A stretch of 64,000 nucleotides of DNA from Candidatus Vondammii sp. HM_W22 (GCF_022530855.2 NZ_CP099567.1:2294001-2358000); one strand, 5' to 3'; shown: positions 52,449-62,351, counted from the first letter of the stretch. Notes: generated from the sequence alone by a model not told the origin. Made by a program: numbers and translations.

Positions 52449-53063
52449 CTAAGCGAGCAGAGCTGCCAACTGGTGTTGGAGCCGCTCCCGCTGAACTGAC
52501 TGCCTGAACCGCTGCCCAAGGATAACCGATCGAAGCTCCTCTAGGGCCTGATTGAAGTCGTCATTAACGATGATAAAGTCATACTCCCCATAATGAGACA
52601 TCTCGTCTCTGGCATCACGCATCCTGCGCTCCACCACTTCAATACTGTCCTGGCCACGACCACTCAGTCGCTGCCATAAAGCCTCCAGGGTAGGGGGTAG
52701 AATGAAGATGGAAACCGTATTAGGCATTCTTTCACGCACTTGGTGTGCACCTTGCCAGTCGATCTCAAGGACCACATCATCCCCCCGGTTAAGCTGGTTT
52801 CGAATACCCACCTCCGAGGTACCATAATAGTTATCGAAGACTTGGGCATTTTCCAGGAAGGCGCCCTGCCTGACCAAATCGGTAAACTGCTCCAGATCGA
52901 CAAAGTGGTAATCCACACTATTCTTCTCTCCCGGTCGCATTGGGCGCGTTGTATAGGAAACAGAGACCTCTATCATCTCTTCTGTTTTCAGTAACGCCTT
53001 CACCAGACTGGTCTTTCCCGCACCAGAGGGTGCGGACACAATAAATAAGGTACCTATAGTCAT
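52449..53063 (-). CDS. gmk: Guanylate kinase
   Basis: Phosphorylates GMP to GDP. The 204 residues show the P-loop SAPSGAGKTSLVKALL, VSVSYTTRPMRPGEKNSVDY, YYGTSEVGIRNQLNRGDDVV and LEIDWQGAHQVRERMPN. It is the first gene of the gmk-rpoZ-spoT group; 209 bases separate it from rpoZ. Confidence 0.96.
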   Translation of the reverse strand: MTIGTLFIVSAPSGAGKTSLVKALLKTEEMIEVSVSYTTRPMRPGEKNSVDYHFVDLEQFTDLVRQGAFLENAQVFDNYYGTSEVGIRNQLNRGDDVVLEIDWQGAHQVRERMPNTVSIFILPPTLEALWQRLSGRGQDSIEVVERRMRDARDEMSHYGEYDFIIVNDDFNQALEELRSVILGQRFRQSVQRERLQHQLAALLA

Positions 53064-53450
53064 GCTCTTCTCTTCGTGGTTTTCCGGTTACAAGCCATCT
53101 GAAATAAGGTGATCGATTTTATCACGCCAGAGGTATGAGGTTAATACGGCAACACCCTTGACTGGATGTCATCACCCCGGACACCTAAGGTAATTCGAAA
53201 TCCGGTGGCTTGTTCTGGTGTTGTCGCCACCACACTATGCCCGAGGTAGCGAGATCAAACCAATCCACTTTGTACATCAGGCGAACATTTTCTTCTCCAG
53301 TAACAGTCCGTAATGTAACTATATTCATCCGAGGCAACGAAATAAATTTCGACAAAAAACAAACGCTAAAGTCCTTACGCCCCTTGCCGCTACAGGAAGG
53401 ACCAAGGATAGATATTACAAGCCGTGAGAAGAAAATAGATAACGACCTTA
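53064..53450. other. Stretch upstream of gmk with no clear gene
   Basis: A 47-codon frame (53328-53185, minus) ends VDWFDLATSGIVWWRQHQNK. It resembles a C-terminal piece of a protein but I do not recognise it. The gene usually found here (yicC) is not visible. Confidence 0.3.
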
Positions 53451-53451
53451 A

Positions 53452-53620
53452 GGGAACCCTAAAAACCCGACAAAGGCCAATAGTCTCTAGCAAATCCGGA
53501 GAGCCCGTTATCTTCACGCCGGCCCTGCCTTACCCAACGCTACGTACCCGTCGATTGGCCTGCTGGGCAAACACATGCTCAACTCGAGCCCAAACTCTTA
53601 ATCGTTTTCGATATAGTTTT
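53452..53620 (-). mobile_element. IS5-family 3'-end remnant
   Basis: Starts GGGAACCCTAAAAACCCGAC and on the minus strand encodes RVWARVEHVFAQQANRRVRS, the Y/E-region of IS5 transposases, ending GFARDYWPLSGF. It is the same end as at 30027. The upstream part is removed by the adjoining IS3 element. Confidence 0.75.
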
Positions 53621-53639
53621 GCATAGTTAAAGTGGCAAA

Positions 53640-54126
53640 CCCCTAGTTCTATAGACATCCAACAGCTTCTCTAATACCCTTCTTTCAAATTCAGCAGGTG
53701 ATAGCCCATTATTAAATCCATGTCGCCGCTTTGAGTTATAAAACATCTCAATATAGTTAAATATATCTGCCCTTGCTACTTCACGTGTCGGATAGATCTG
53801 CTTTCTAATGCATTCGGTTTTTAATAAGGAAAACAGGCTTTCAGCAACGGCATTGTCATGGCAAGTTTCCTTTCCGACTCATACTGCATTCCAGGTTGTG
53901 TTCTGTCAGGAAATCCTGCCAGTCCCTACTGGTATATTGATAGCCCTGGTCTGAATGTATTAATCCCTTCTGTTTAGGACGCCCTTGCCAAACAGCCATC
54001 AATAAGGCGTCCATAATGATCTCGATAGTAATTCTCGGCTTCATCGACCAGCCAATGATGCGCCGTGAGTATAAATCTATGATCGCCGCCAGATATAACC
54101 AGCCCTCATAAGTGCAAATATAAGTA
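53640..54126 (-). pseudogene. IS3 (IS150 group) OrfB C-terminal part, frameshifted
   Basis: Contains AAIIDLYSRRIIGWSMKPRI, GLIHSDQGYQYTSRDWQDFL and, after a shift near 53870, CHDNAVAESLFSLLKTECIR and SKRRHGFNNGLSPAEFERRV. The D, D and E residues of the rve core are visible but split between frames. Confidence 0.85.
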
Positions 54127-55571
54127 GTCGATCCTGAAATATTCATTCTAGGCACTTAATAATACTGTTGTTTCTGTTTTGCAAACAGGAACAACAGTAT
54201 GGACATGATATTTTTCAGCACAAAAAGAACCTCCCTCATCCATTTTCTGAAGTTGAAGGCAGCCGCCGCCATAAGCAAGTTAATCTGATCCCCGGCAAAG
54301 CCTTTAAGAAAGTTCATTTTTAGCCTGTGGTCACTCTTTAAGTGACCACAGGCTCAATGCCAGCTCGTCTTCTGAAACGTTTTCTGGCTAATGCCATGGC
54401 TTCTTCTGAGGTATTCTTCCTAGCAGGCTTTGGCGTTACTATCTGGGTGTCATTAACCTTTGATTTGCCCCGGTAACCTCGATCAGCAATACCCACTTTG
54501 GGTACTCGATTGATGAGACGTTTCACCTGTGCCAAGACCTCAGGTACGGTGTGACCATCAAATACATTCTTCTCAAAAGCCAGGGCACCAATCACAATGC
54601 CCGCGTCCCTTGTGGTGGTGATTGATGCCTTGGTGCCAAACTCATAACGCTGCTGGGCCTTGCCTTTGCTCATACAGTAAACATGAGGTTCATGTAGGCT
54701 GTACAACTTGTTTTTATCAGCACGCTTCTGATTCAGCATGCGCTGGTACAGGGCGAACTTTTCTGCATAGAATTTCTGTTGTTCTCCGGTCATCTTACGC
54801 TGTATTTCACGCAGTAATCAGCCGCTGATGGTCTTTAATCGCTTGACGGCCTTACGTGCCTTTTTACGATTCCTCGGATGTGTGGCAAATCGGGTGGGGA
54901 GCTTGAGAATTTTTACTTCCTTCTCATGGCTTCGACTGAGCACGATACCTTCTGCTCGGGCCATCTTGAGTAACTGCCCGTGTATCTTTCGGTACTGCTT
55001 TGCATCAGTTGGAAAGGTAATGTTTTTCTCTTGTACGGTAGTGTCGATACACATTTCATCTTCGATCGCCTTTTCTTGATGTAAGGCGATAGAGGCAGCC
55101 AGGACCTTTTCAAAACCTTCTTTGCCAATACGCTTTCTGAAGTAAGTCAGGTCGGAGGGGTCACAAGGAAGTTGCCATTGGAATTCGATCTCACCCGTAA
55201 AACTCTGGTAGCAGGGATTTTGTATCCAGCGTTGAATCAGAACCTCGTCACTGAGGTCTTTCAGATGCTTGAGTATCGAGAGATCCACCATTAGGCGTAT
55301 GGGTTTTGAGGGCTTTCCAAGATGAGAATAAAGCGGGCAAATTTAGCATCAAAATATGACCAGTCTATCTGTCTGGCCAGTAGCAAAAGTGGATGCTTGG
55401 GGTTCAGCTGATCCAGTAAGTTCTGGTGTAGGAAACTTTGCTGGTTGGGATTGGCTGTCTTGGATTTGCTCAATTATCCACCTCTGTTTCGTCCAGTTTT
55501 TCTCTGCTTTTACCCCTTTCCGGACGCTTATTTTATATAAATTATTGCGTTATGAATATTTCAGGGTCGAC
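54127..55571. mobile_element. IS5-like element with TAAGTA duplication
   Basis: Inverted ends GTCGA(T/C)CCTGAAATATTCAT (54127-54146 and 55552-55571). Directly outside are TAAGTA at 54121-54126 and 55572-55577. Length 1445 bp. The insertion splits the IS3 OrfB codons for T-Y. Confidence 0.9.
54160..55473 (-). pseudogene. IS5-like DDE transposase, frameshifted
   Basis: Starts MSKSKTANPNQQSFLHQNLL and QLNPKHPLLLLARQIDWSYF, then after a shift near 55310 MVDLSILKHLKDLSDEVLIQ, DPSDLTYFRKRIGKEGFEKV and CIDTTVQEKNITFPTDAKQY with the first catalytic aspartate. After a second shift near 54806: YEFGTKASITTTRDAGIVIG, VGIADRGYRGKSKVNDTQIV and finally LKMNFLKGFAGDQINLLMAA. Three shifts disable it. Confidence 0.85.
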
Positions 55572-55756
55572 TAAGTAATGTCAGTTGCCCACACCTGATT
55601 AGGCCCTGCAGTAACGAATTCACGATTCAGTGTATTCGGCGCTATGTGGGCCGGTTTGCCGCCTTTAAACCCAGGGTGACGCTTGTATCCTCTCTGAGAT
55701 CGAATCCTTTCGGTAGACATGATGCGATAAAACACGATTTTTACCGCAATGTTCAT
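55571..55756 (-). pseudogene. IS3 (IS150 group) OrfB N-terminal part
   Basis: YRIMSTERIRSQRGYKRHPG followed by FVTAGPNQVWATDIT, the region just before the first catalytic aspartate. The rest lies beyond the IS5-like insertion. Confidence 0.8.
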
Positions 55757-55800
55757 CCAGGTCCTTTAGATCCTTGCTGATATTGCGATAGCCATAGTCT

Positions 55801-55990
55801 CAAGCCAGGACTGTTTGAGGGAATATTGAACGCTGTTGTTTTGGAAGTAAGTAATGGTCCGGCAGAAGATTTCAACAGCCGAATTAAGATGACCAAGGTG
55901 CGTAGCGGAGGTTTTCTCAACAAGGAACGGTTGCCAATGCGATCTACCTCCACCTTGGAGGGCTGAATCTTTATCCTGAGGGGGATGGTT
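55801..55990 (+). pseudogene. ISL3-like transposase C-terminal fragment
   Basis: Plus-strand pieces read NAVVLEVSNGPAEDFNSRIK, MTKVRSGGFLNKER and, one base out of frame, ANAIYLHLGGLNLYP. This pattern (N-x-R-IK … AIYFH-GGL-LYP) is the usual end of ISL3-type transposases. No ends of the element can be placed. Confidence 0.55.
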
Positions 55991-56127
55991 GGGTGATACT
56001 TACCCGCTCGATTAGGCGAATAGCCCTTTTTTGCATGAGCCATGGCCGCTTTATCATTGGGCTAAGGAAATTCCATTTCACTCCTGGCAAGCGAGAAATT
56101 GGGCACAAGTACAAGCGACAGAAATGA

Positions 56128-57471
56128 TCACAAAGGCAGCCAGAGAAATATCCTGTTCCCTCCCAGCTCACTGGACAGGATCCTAAGTTCGCCTCCATAA
56201 AGCCGTATGATCTGATCAGAGACACTCAAACCTATCCCTTGCCCAGGCTGCCTTTCATCCGCACGCCGGCCACGTTTCAGCACATTCTGCCGCTCGGATT
56301 CGGTGATACCCGGTCCATCATCATCAATAGATATCTGCAACTCTGAAGCTGACTGATTCACTTTAGCCCTGACAACTACTTTCGACCGACCGTACTTGAA
56401 TGCATTTTCCAACAGATTACCCAGGAGCTCCATCAAATCACCTTCATCACCGGAGAAAACGATCTCTCCGGCCACTTCGCTAATACAGTTGATCTGTTTC
56501 TCCTGATACACCTTATCCAGAGTACGCAGAAGACGGTTCACAACGGCAGCAACCGGTGTAATCTGAGCCAGACCCTGACGCCCCGACGCGGCAGCGCGCT
56601 TGAGCTGATACTGGACGATATCATTCATCCTGCCAACCTGCTCGTTGACGCTCGCAGTCAAAGCAGTAGCATCATCACCCCCAGCAGCGCCCTGCAACAC
56701 TGTAAGCGGCGTCTTCAGACTGTGAGCCAGATCGCCCAAGCTATTCCTGTAACGCTCCTGACTAGCCAGACCACTTCGGATCAGAGAATTGATATTGCCT
56801 GTAAGGCCCTGAAGCTCCTTTGGGTAACGGCCTTTGAGTTGGTCAGATTACCCTGACTCAATCCGTTTCAAACCACTCGAGACTTGTCGTAGCGGGCGCA
56901 ATCCCCAGCTCAGCACTAGTCCCTGGAGCATGAGCAAGATGACTGAAACACCACCAAGCCAGACCAGCAGCGATTCTCTGAAAGTAGACACCTGAGCTTG
57001 GATTGCAGCATCATTTTCGGCGATGGCAAAACTGTAGGAGAGTTCTTTACCTGCATCATCTTCCCAGAGAAGCCCGAAAACCAGTAAATAAAACGATCCG
57101 CCAGCCGATTCCTCATAGCTAAAACTGTGACTACCTGCCTTAACAACTTCGAGTGGTTTGACAGGTCGGCCCACCATGGAGAGGGAGTGCCATCGGTAGT
57201 TACCATCCTCTCCAAGAACCCAGGCATATAACCCTGAATCGGGGTTGGAGAAACGCGGGTCAGGCAGGCTACCAGGAAGCCGCATACGTCCTTCAGTGTC
57301 TGTTTTTGCCGCACCCAGCAGTGCATAGACATATCCCAGCAGGCGCTCCTCGGCTGCCCGCTCAAGGCTATCGCTGAAAGCCTTGTCCAAAGCAAAACTT
57401 CCCAGCCCGAGAAAAGCCACTAATGCCAGAGTGACAGCCAGCAACAGCCTTAAATGGATTGACGGCATCAA
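56128..57471 (-). pseudogene. PhoQ-like sensor histidine kinase, ochre-interrupted
   Basis: One frame of 447 codons broken only by a TAA at 56848-56850. Before it: a membrane helix (LLLAVTLALVAFLGLGSFAL), a periplasmic sensor with YAWVLGEDGNYRWHSLSMVG, a second helix VWLGGVSVILLMLQGLVLSW and the start of the HAMP (LRPLRQVSSGLKRIESG). After it: SDQLKGRYPKELQGLT, the phospho-acceptor histidine in GDLAHSLKTPLTVLQG, the N box NLLENAFKYGRSKVVV, and G boxes DDDGPGITESE and GQGIGLSVSDQI. GAA to TAA is likely. It overlaps the response regulator by 4 bases. Confidence 0.9.
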
Positions 57472-58151
57472 ATCTTGTTCCGATCTAAATTGAAGCGGTA
57501 GCCTCTCCCCCGTAACGTCTCAATGGGTTGGAGCGTCCCATCTGGATCCAGCTTCTGCCTCATGCGTCTTATGAAAACCTCAAAAACATTGCTGTCGCGA
57601 TCAAAATCCTGCTCGTAGATGTGCTCAGTCAACTCAATTTTGGAGACTACTGCCCCACTGTGCAGCATCAGATACTCCAGGACTTTATATTCATAAGCGG
57701 TCAGTGAAACAGTCTGGCCATTAAGCACCAATGATTGCGCCGCCGTATTCAGTTGAACAGGACCACTTTCGATGATTGGGCTGGCATAGCCAGCAGAACG
57801 GCGTACCAACGCATTCAGCCGGGCCAGCAACTCTTCGGTATGAAACGGCTTGACCAGATAATCATCAGCCCCCGCTTCCAAACCTTCAACTTTATCCTGC
57901 CAGTTACCCCTGGCAGTCAAGATCAGAATGGGGAAGGAAAACGCCTCTGCCCTCAGCTGGCGAATCAACTCAATACCGGACAGTTTGGGTAGTCCAAGAT
58001 CAATAACAGCGATATCCAGCGGGTATTCCCGTCCGAAATAGAGCCCCTCTTCGCCATCCTCGGCAACATCAACGGAATACCCCTTGGCGGTTAAATGGGA
58101 CTGCAGTTGTTCACGCAGAGGCGCTTCATCTTCGACCACGAGTATCCGCAT
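57468..58151 (-). CDS. PhoP-like OmpR-family response regulator
   Basis: Two-domain transcription factor of 227 residues. The receiver has the acidic pair (VVEDEAPLR), the phosphorylated aspartate in IAVIDLGLPKLSG near residue 51, and KPFHTEELLARLNALVRR. The winged-helix domain shows YEYKVLEYLMLHSGAVVSKI, ELTEHIYEQDFDRDSNVFEV and LRGRGYRF. It is intact, with its cognate kinase broken. The gene order with a PepSY protein upstream matches PhoP/PhoQ-like systems of sulfur-oxidising gammaproteobacteria. Confidence 0.92.
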   Translation of the reverse strand: MRILVVEDEAPLREQLQSHLTAKGYSVDVAEDGEEGLYFGREYPLDIAVIDLGLPKLSGIELIRQLRAEAFSFPILILTARGNWQDKVEGLEAGADDYLVKPFHTEELLARLNALVRRSAGYASPIIESGPVQLNTAAQSLVLNGQTVSLTAYEYKVLEYLMLHSGAVVSKIELTEHIYEQDFDRDSNVFEVFIRRMRQKLDPDGTLQPIETLRGRGYRFNLDRNKI

Positions 58152-58160
58152 ATCGATCCC

Positions 58161-58490
58161 TTAGCGGCGTTTGGGTCGTGACAAGAGACGACCGGTGCGG
58201 GCATCCACACGATACCGCTGTACCTTGCCGCGCTCAGTGATGATCCGGATATCGTGAACCGGCGTATCATCCCGGTTCGTTGTCTCGGCAGACAGGACAC
58301 GGCCGCCGGTACGCTCACGCAGCCTTGAAACAGAACTATCCAGCCCCTGGTACCCCCCGCGTCCGGCACGCTGGCTTGCCCGGCCATCATCCCCGGATGA
58401 GGAGTAACGCTGAGCGGCCACCGGCAGACTGAGCAGCAGCCCACCGAAGATAACACCTGTCAGAATCCACTGTTGGCGGTTCACAGCCAA
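58161..58490 (-). CDS. PepSY-domain secreted protein
   Basis: 109 residues with a signal peptide (MAVNRQQWILTGVIFGGLLL, SLPVAAQ), a Ser/Gly/Arg-rich linker and a short PepSY-like end, VHDIRIITERGKVQRYRVDA and RTGRLLSRPKRR. Such proteins usually precede PhoPQ-like pairs and may modulate envelope proteases or the sensor. It ends 9 bases before the response regulator, so it is probably in the same operon. Confidence 0.75.
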   Translation of the reverse strand: MAVNRQQWILTGVIFGGLLLSLPVAAQRYSSSGDDGRASQRAGRGGYQGLDSSVSRLRERTGGRVLSAETTNRDDTPVHDIRIITERGKVQRYRVDARTGRLLSRPKRR

Positions 58491-58554
58491 TCTCCTATAG
58501 TAATCAGGGGTCTATCCATTATATTATCGAATATTGTACCTCTTCATAATAATG

Positions 58555-59079
58555 CTAGTATTTTCGCCCCCCGGTTGGTGCCACAGAAACATGCACCTCT
58601 ATGTAACGCCCTGGATCGTTGTCAGTACGGGTCCAGAACATTTTCCCGTTGTATTTGTATTTTACACGATAACCAACCAATTCCTCATGTTCGCTGTAAT
58701 TATCAACCAGTTCACAACGTCGTTCGCTGCTGACATAGCTGCGGCTCGGACGCCGCCCCATATCATTACCTATGGATCCACCCAACAACGCTCCGGCTAC
58801 GGTCATGGCTTTTTTTCCACCTCCCTTGCCAAACTGATTGCCGACCACGCCACCGAGAATTGCACCTGCAATTGTCGGGGTGTAGGAATCACTGCGACCG
58901 CGCCCACGTTGTTCGACTCTTTCATTCCAGCAGCGCTCTTCCGGGTAATTGGTGCGTACCATTTCATAGAGTGGTTTGGCTTTGACGACGCGAGCCTTAT
59001 CGTAGAAACTGTTGTCTGCCATGATGTTTCCCGCAAATGCGACAAAACCGAGAGCCAACACTGCAACTGTTTTTTTCAT
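58555..59079 (-). CDS. Glycine-zipper 2TM domain envelope protein
   Basis: 174 residues with a signal peptide (MKKTVAVLALGFVAFAGNIM, ADN) and two glycine-zipper helices, TIAGAILGGVVGNQFGKG and VAGALLGGSIGNDMG, followed by RCELVDNYSEHEELVGYRVK and YKYNGKMFWTRTDNDPGRYI. This is the SlyB/17-kDa-antigen type of outer-envelope protein. The gene looks intact and is 64 bases upstream of the PepSY gene on the same strand. SlyB-like proteins are often PhoP targets. Confidence 0.85.
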   Translation of the reverse strand: MKKTVAVLALGFVAFAGNIMADNSFYDKARVVKAKPLYEMVRTNYPEERCWNERVEQRGRGRSDSYTPTIAGAILGGVVGNQFGKGGGKKAMTVAGALLGGSIGNDMGRRPSRSYVSSERRCELVDNYSEHEELVGYRVKYKYNGKMFWTRTDNDPGRYIEVHVSVAPTGGRKY

Positions 59080-59264
59080 GATTCATCTCCTGTAACTGTC
59101 ATTCCGGCTGACACTATCTCCATTCTATGATTGCAGGATATGCAATCCACCCTTAACCAAAGCTGAACAAACTCCATTTTTCTGACCGACCCCAGGAGCA
59201 TAACCTGCTATGTTGTATTGATCAGGTGGATTTGAGCCCCTACCAAAAACTGTACCGGGCATTC

Positions 59265-59778
59265 TTAGAGGATTCCGGCCTTAGAGTGCTTCTCCCGGAA
59301 TTCATCCGGCATCAAATTTTCCAGTGATGCATGGGGTCGAAATGTATTGTAATCATGGCGCCAGCTTTCAATCTTTATCTTGCGCATCTTTCAGTGACAA
59401 AAACCAATGGGTATTTAAATATTCATCCCTAAAACTCCCATTCAACGACTCAATAAACGCATTATCTGTTGACTTATTCCCTGCCGCGAAAAGTCTGACG
59501 TTATTTTATTCTCATACGCCCATTGATCAAGGGCCTTCGAAATAAATTTACGGCCATTATCGACTTAAATCCTCAAGGGCTTATGCTTATTACAGAGTCG
59601 TAATTGCTCCATAACATCTACAACCTGCTCCCCTTTTATAGCACGATCAACCGCAATAGCAACACATTCCAGGCTCAAATTATCGACTACAGTTAAGGCT
59701 TTGATTCGTCGCCCATTGAACAGTTGATCGGCGACAAAATCCATACTACAGCACTGATCAATATGAGAGTTCCGGCCT
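59265..59778 (-). pseudogene. IS3-family OrfB C-terminal part, multiply broken
   Basis: Reads CCSMDFVADQLFNGRRIKAL, TVVDNLSLECVAIAVDRAIK, then after a stop VDNGRKFISKALDQWAYENK, and near the end ESWRHDYNTFRPHASLENL followed by MPDEFREKHSKAGIL. Stop codons and frameshifts interrupt it. Confidence 0.8.
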
Positions 59779-59801
59779 GAATGCTACTTACTTAAGCTTT
59801 T

Positions 59802-60640
59802 TTAGGTGCCATTTTTCCGAATATTCTCTCGCACAATAGCCCTGGCTTTGGTAAGTAGCGGGAATGGCTTGGATCTTCGTTTTATAGCCCGCGGCTCCAT
59901 ACATCCCGGTTGTTTTCCAACATGCTGCTGTGCAATGAGGATAAAAAGGCCATCAATTTTTTCAATGTCATAACGACCACTTTTTTGCCACACAACCCAT
60001 AGCTGCAAGGTATGCTTGAAGCCCGGTTGTCGAGGAATGATGTCAGCCAGTAAAACCGCCTGAGCCATCAGTAAACGGATCAAGTTGTAAGCCAAAAGAT
60101 AGACCCACAGCTCTTTTTCCGCCATTTCCGGTGTGCGACAACTTAATGTTTCCATTCCCAGAGTGGTCTTGCATGTTGCGTATACCTAACTCTACCTGCC
60201 AACGGTTCCGATTAGAGTGCCTTCAGGGCGGCTTTGCTCGTACTTTTTGAGCAAAGTAGTGTTGTCACCAGGATCTTACCGCCAGCACGCAACTCCCGCA
60301 CTTTCAATCTATCGGGGGTTTGATCATACTCTGCCTGACTCATCCAGGCGGGTTTGACTTTTGGCTTGTCTATTTCGATAAGATGATCTCGCGGGCCCAG
60401 ACGCTCTCCTTGGCGAAAATCCGTGCTGCGCCGCCGTGAACCATATTGCTCGAAAACGCCATCCACTCCTTTGGCCTGAAGAGCACACAACAGAAAATAG
60501 GTGGCATAAAAAGCATCCCCCAGAAGGAGATCACCAGCGTCCAAGGTACCAAGCATGGTTCTAAAGCCAGAAACATCGATAGCGTCTCTGTTGGCGGAAA
60601 CAGCCTTTCCCGATATTCCGGTAACAATGATTCGACTTGA
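59802..60640 (-). pseudogene. IS4-family transposase, N-truncated and frameshifted
   Basis: First part: GTLDAGDLLLGDAFYATYFL and AKGVDGVFEQYGSRRRSTDF (second catalytic aspartate region), then LRAGGKILVTTLL. After a shift near 60190 comes the Y-R-E signature of IS4 in RNRWQVELGIRNMQ, and then ELWVYLLAYNLIRLLMAQAV to 59802. The N-terminal part with the first aspartate is missing. Confidence 0.8.
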
Positions 60641-60754
60641 TTGAGAAACTCAAGGGCAGGTTAGCCGATTAAAGAGAGCATAGGAATCACTGACTGTAGC
60701 GTAGGTTGTGATGCCTTTTTGTTGATGTATGCAGGCGCGTTGATTAGGATGCAT

Positions 60755-60828
60755 TAAGGCTGGTTCCCTGGTTGTTGGTTGTTGGTTTAGTGATTAGCAT
60801 CTTATCACCTGAACCAGCCTTTTTTTAT
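60755..60828 (+). terminator. Hairpin with T tract within the IS4 element
   Basis: AAGGCTGGTTC and GAACCAGCCTTTTTTT can pair across a 50-base loop. It may block transcription entering the element, or be a remnant of the N-terminal region. Confidence 0.35.
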
Positions 60829-60831
60829 TCG

Positions 60832-61464
60832 TTATATCAGCAGGTTATTGCTTAAGTAAATAGCATTCAGCTCCGGCCTGTCCATCCGGTGTGCGGCGGC
60901 AACTCGACGCCTTGCTCGTTTGTGCCTTAGATTCAGGCCCTCCTCACGATAGATGCGCAACACACACTTATGATTCACCCGCCAGCCTTCACGCTGCAAT
61001 AGAATGTGAATACGCTGGTAGCTATAACGAACACGGTCTTTGGCAATTTCACATATCCGGAATCGTAAAGCCGGATCATCATGCTTCCTGCTTTTGTGGC
61101 TATAATTACTGCGGCTCATCTGAATGACTGCACAGGCCCGGCGGTTACTAACCCGGTAACTATCCTGGAGAAAAGTAATTGAACGTCGACGCTTGGCCGT
61201 CTTCAGCGCTTTTTTCGCACGACATCCTGAAGCATCTGCTTGTCCAGCCTCCATCTGCTTTAGGCGACGATTTTCGTCCTCTAATTGACGTAAACTCCGT
61301 CGCTCTGAAACGCCTAAACCTCCAAACTTATTTTTCCAATTGTAAAATGTCGCGTCCGATATTCCCATCTTGCGGCAGACCTCTCAAATCCGTGTTCCCG
61401 TTTCTGCCTGGCGCAATGCGAATGCGAATGCGATCTGTTGTTCCATGCACCGCAATTTCTTCAT
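60832..61464 (-). pseudogene. IS3-family OrfA/OrfB N-terminal part
   Basis: Starts MKKLRCMEQQIAFAFALRQA, has an in-frame TGA after GTRI, then CRKMGISDATFYNWKNKFGG and RRLKQMEAG (OrfA), fused in frame to KKALKTAKRRR, NRRACAVIQMSRSNYSHKSR and REGWRVNHKCVLRIYREEGL (OrfB). It breaks off at RPELNA, where the IS4 element begins. Confidence 0.8.
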
Positions 61465-61544
61465 AGCTCATCCTCCTGCTTTCAGCTTAACGGATCCGCC
61501 AGAATTCTCTAATTTAGATCAGTACGGTTTTCAGGGAGGAGGTC

Positions 61545-61672
61545 ACTTCATGGCAGAGAGGCGATTCGTTCTGTGAACGATCTGAAAAAGAGAACACGAT
61601 CCTATATGCGAACCTTGCAAAAGAGGCCAGAACGAGTGAAAGTTACTTCAATACGACACACATAAAATACTC
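61545..61672 (+). pseudogene. IS630-family transposase C-terminal remnant
   Basis: RSVNDLKKRTRSYMRTLQKR and PERVK match the transposase end at 63713-63982 closely. It adjoins an IS3 end. Only about 35 codons remain. Confidence 0.65.
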
Positions 61673-61706
61673 CACCTAGTAAGTGTATTTGGCCGCCAAG
61701 CTAATA

Positions 61707-62351
61707 CTACCTGCTGGCGGGAATATTGGCCGATTTTCTATTCTTCTGATAAAACGCCAGCACACGGGTGACATACTGCTGGGTCTCAGGAAAAGGCGGC
61801 ACTTTATTGCCATACTTCTTGACCGCATTCTCACCTGCATTGTAAGCGGCCAGCGCCAGCTTCAGATCATTCTGAAACATACTCAAAAGATCCTTCAGAT
61901 ACCGGGCTCCCCCATTTAGATTTGCCTTTGGATTCCATCTGTCAGAAACGCCATAACGCTTTGCCGTAGCCGGCATCAGCTGCATCAGGCCCATAGCACC
62001 TGTTCTGGACCTGGCACGCGGATCATAGGAGGACTCTGCCCTGACAATGGCATGCAGCAGTTCCGGACGCAGCCGGTTACTCCTCGCAACGTTATCGATC
62101 AAAGAAGTGTATCTGGACTTATTGCGTCGCATTGCAACCGTGTCAATACGCGATTTTGAGCTGGATTTTCGTGCTATCCTTGTTCTCCATATCAACTGAT
62201 AGTTTGCGCCGAGCATTGGCTGATCAGTAAGAAAGATATTGCCATGGCGGTCTTTATACTTATAGATATCAGCCGATGCCGAGTGCATCGCAGACATTGC
62301 GATCACTGCAGAGAGCATGATTAATCTGTTAATTTGAAACCACACCATCAT
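61707..62351 (-). CDS. Lytic transglycosylase with DUF4124-like N-terminus
   Basis: Periplasmic peptidoglycan lyase. The 214 residues have a signal peptide (MLSAVIAMSAMHSASADIY), the DUF4124-like YKYKDRHGNIFLTDQP, and an SLT domain with catalytic glutamate in LLHAIVRAESSYDPRARS, the GAMGLMQLMPATAKRYGV motif and LALAAYNAGENAVKKYG. The start may be at 62351 or 62318. It appears intact. Confidence 0.92.
   Translation of the reverse strand: MMVWFQINRLIMLSAVIAMSAMHSASADIYKYKDRHGNIFLTDQPMLGANYQLIWRTRIARKSSSKSRIDTVAMRRNKSRYTSLIDNVARSNRLRPELLHAIVRAESSYDPRARSRTGAMGLMQLMPATAKRYGVSDRWNPKANLNGGARYLKDLLSMFQNDLKLALAAYNAGENAVKKYGNKVPPFPETQQYVTRVLAFYQKNRKSANIPASR

Larger units (their letters stand above)
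53625..55800 (-). mobile_element. IS3-family (IS150 group) element interrupted by an IS5-like element
   Basis: OrfB pieces lie on both sides of an inserted element: QVWATDIT (55571-55756) and YICTYEGWLYLAAIIDLYSR (from 54120 down). The frame rejoins exactly when the insertion and one 6-bp repeat are removed. Its N-terminal OrfA is missing beyond about 55800. Confidence 0.8.
59779..60868. mobile_element. IS4-family element (internal deletion) with 11-bp duplication
   Basis: Inverted ends GAATGCTACTTACTTAAG and, on the right, CTTAAGTAAATAGCATTC. Direct repeats AGTTCCGGCCT (59768-59778) and AGCTCCGGCCT (60869-60879) match at 10 of 11 bases. The element is 1090 bp, shorter than usual for IS4, and lacks the N-terminal half of the transposase. 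Confidence 0.88.
59220..61510 (-). mobile_element. IS3-family element with an IS4-family insertion
   Basis: OrfA/OrfB N-terminal part at 60869-61464 and the OrfB C-terminal part at 59265-59778 belong together and are separated by an IS4 element. The outer ends are not fully clear; about 59220 and 61510 are estimates. Confidence 0.65.

Noticed and set aside
53185-53517. 110-codon minus-strand frame upstream of gmk
   Set aside because: Its first half runs through IS5-related sequence; only the last 47 codons could be real and they match nothing I know.
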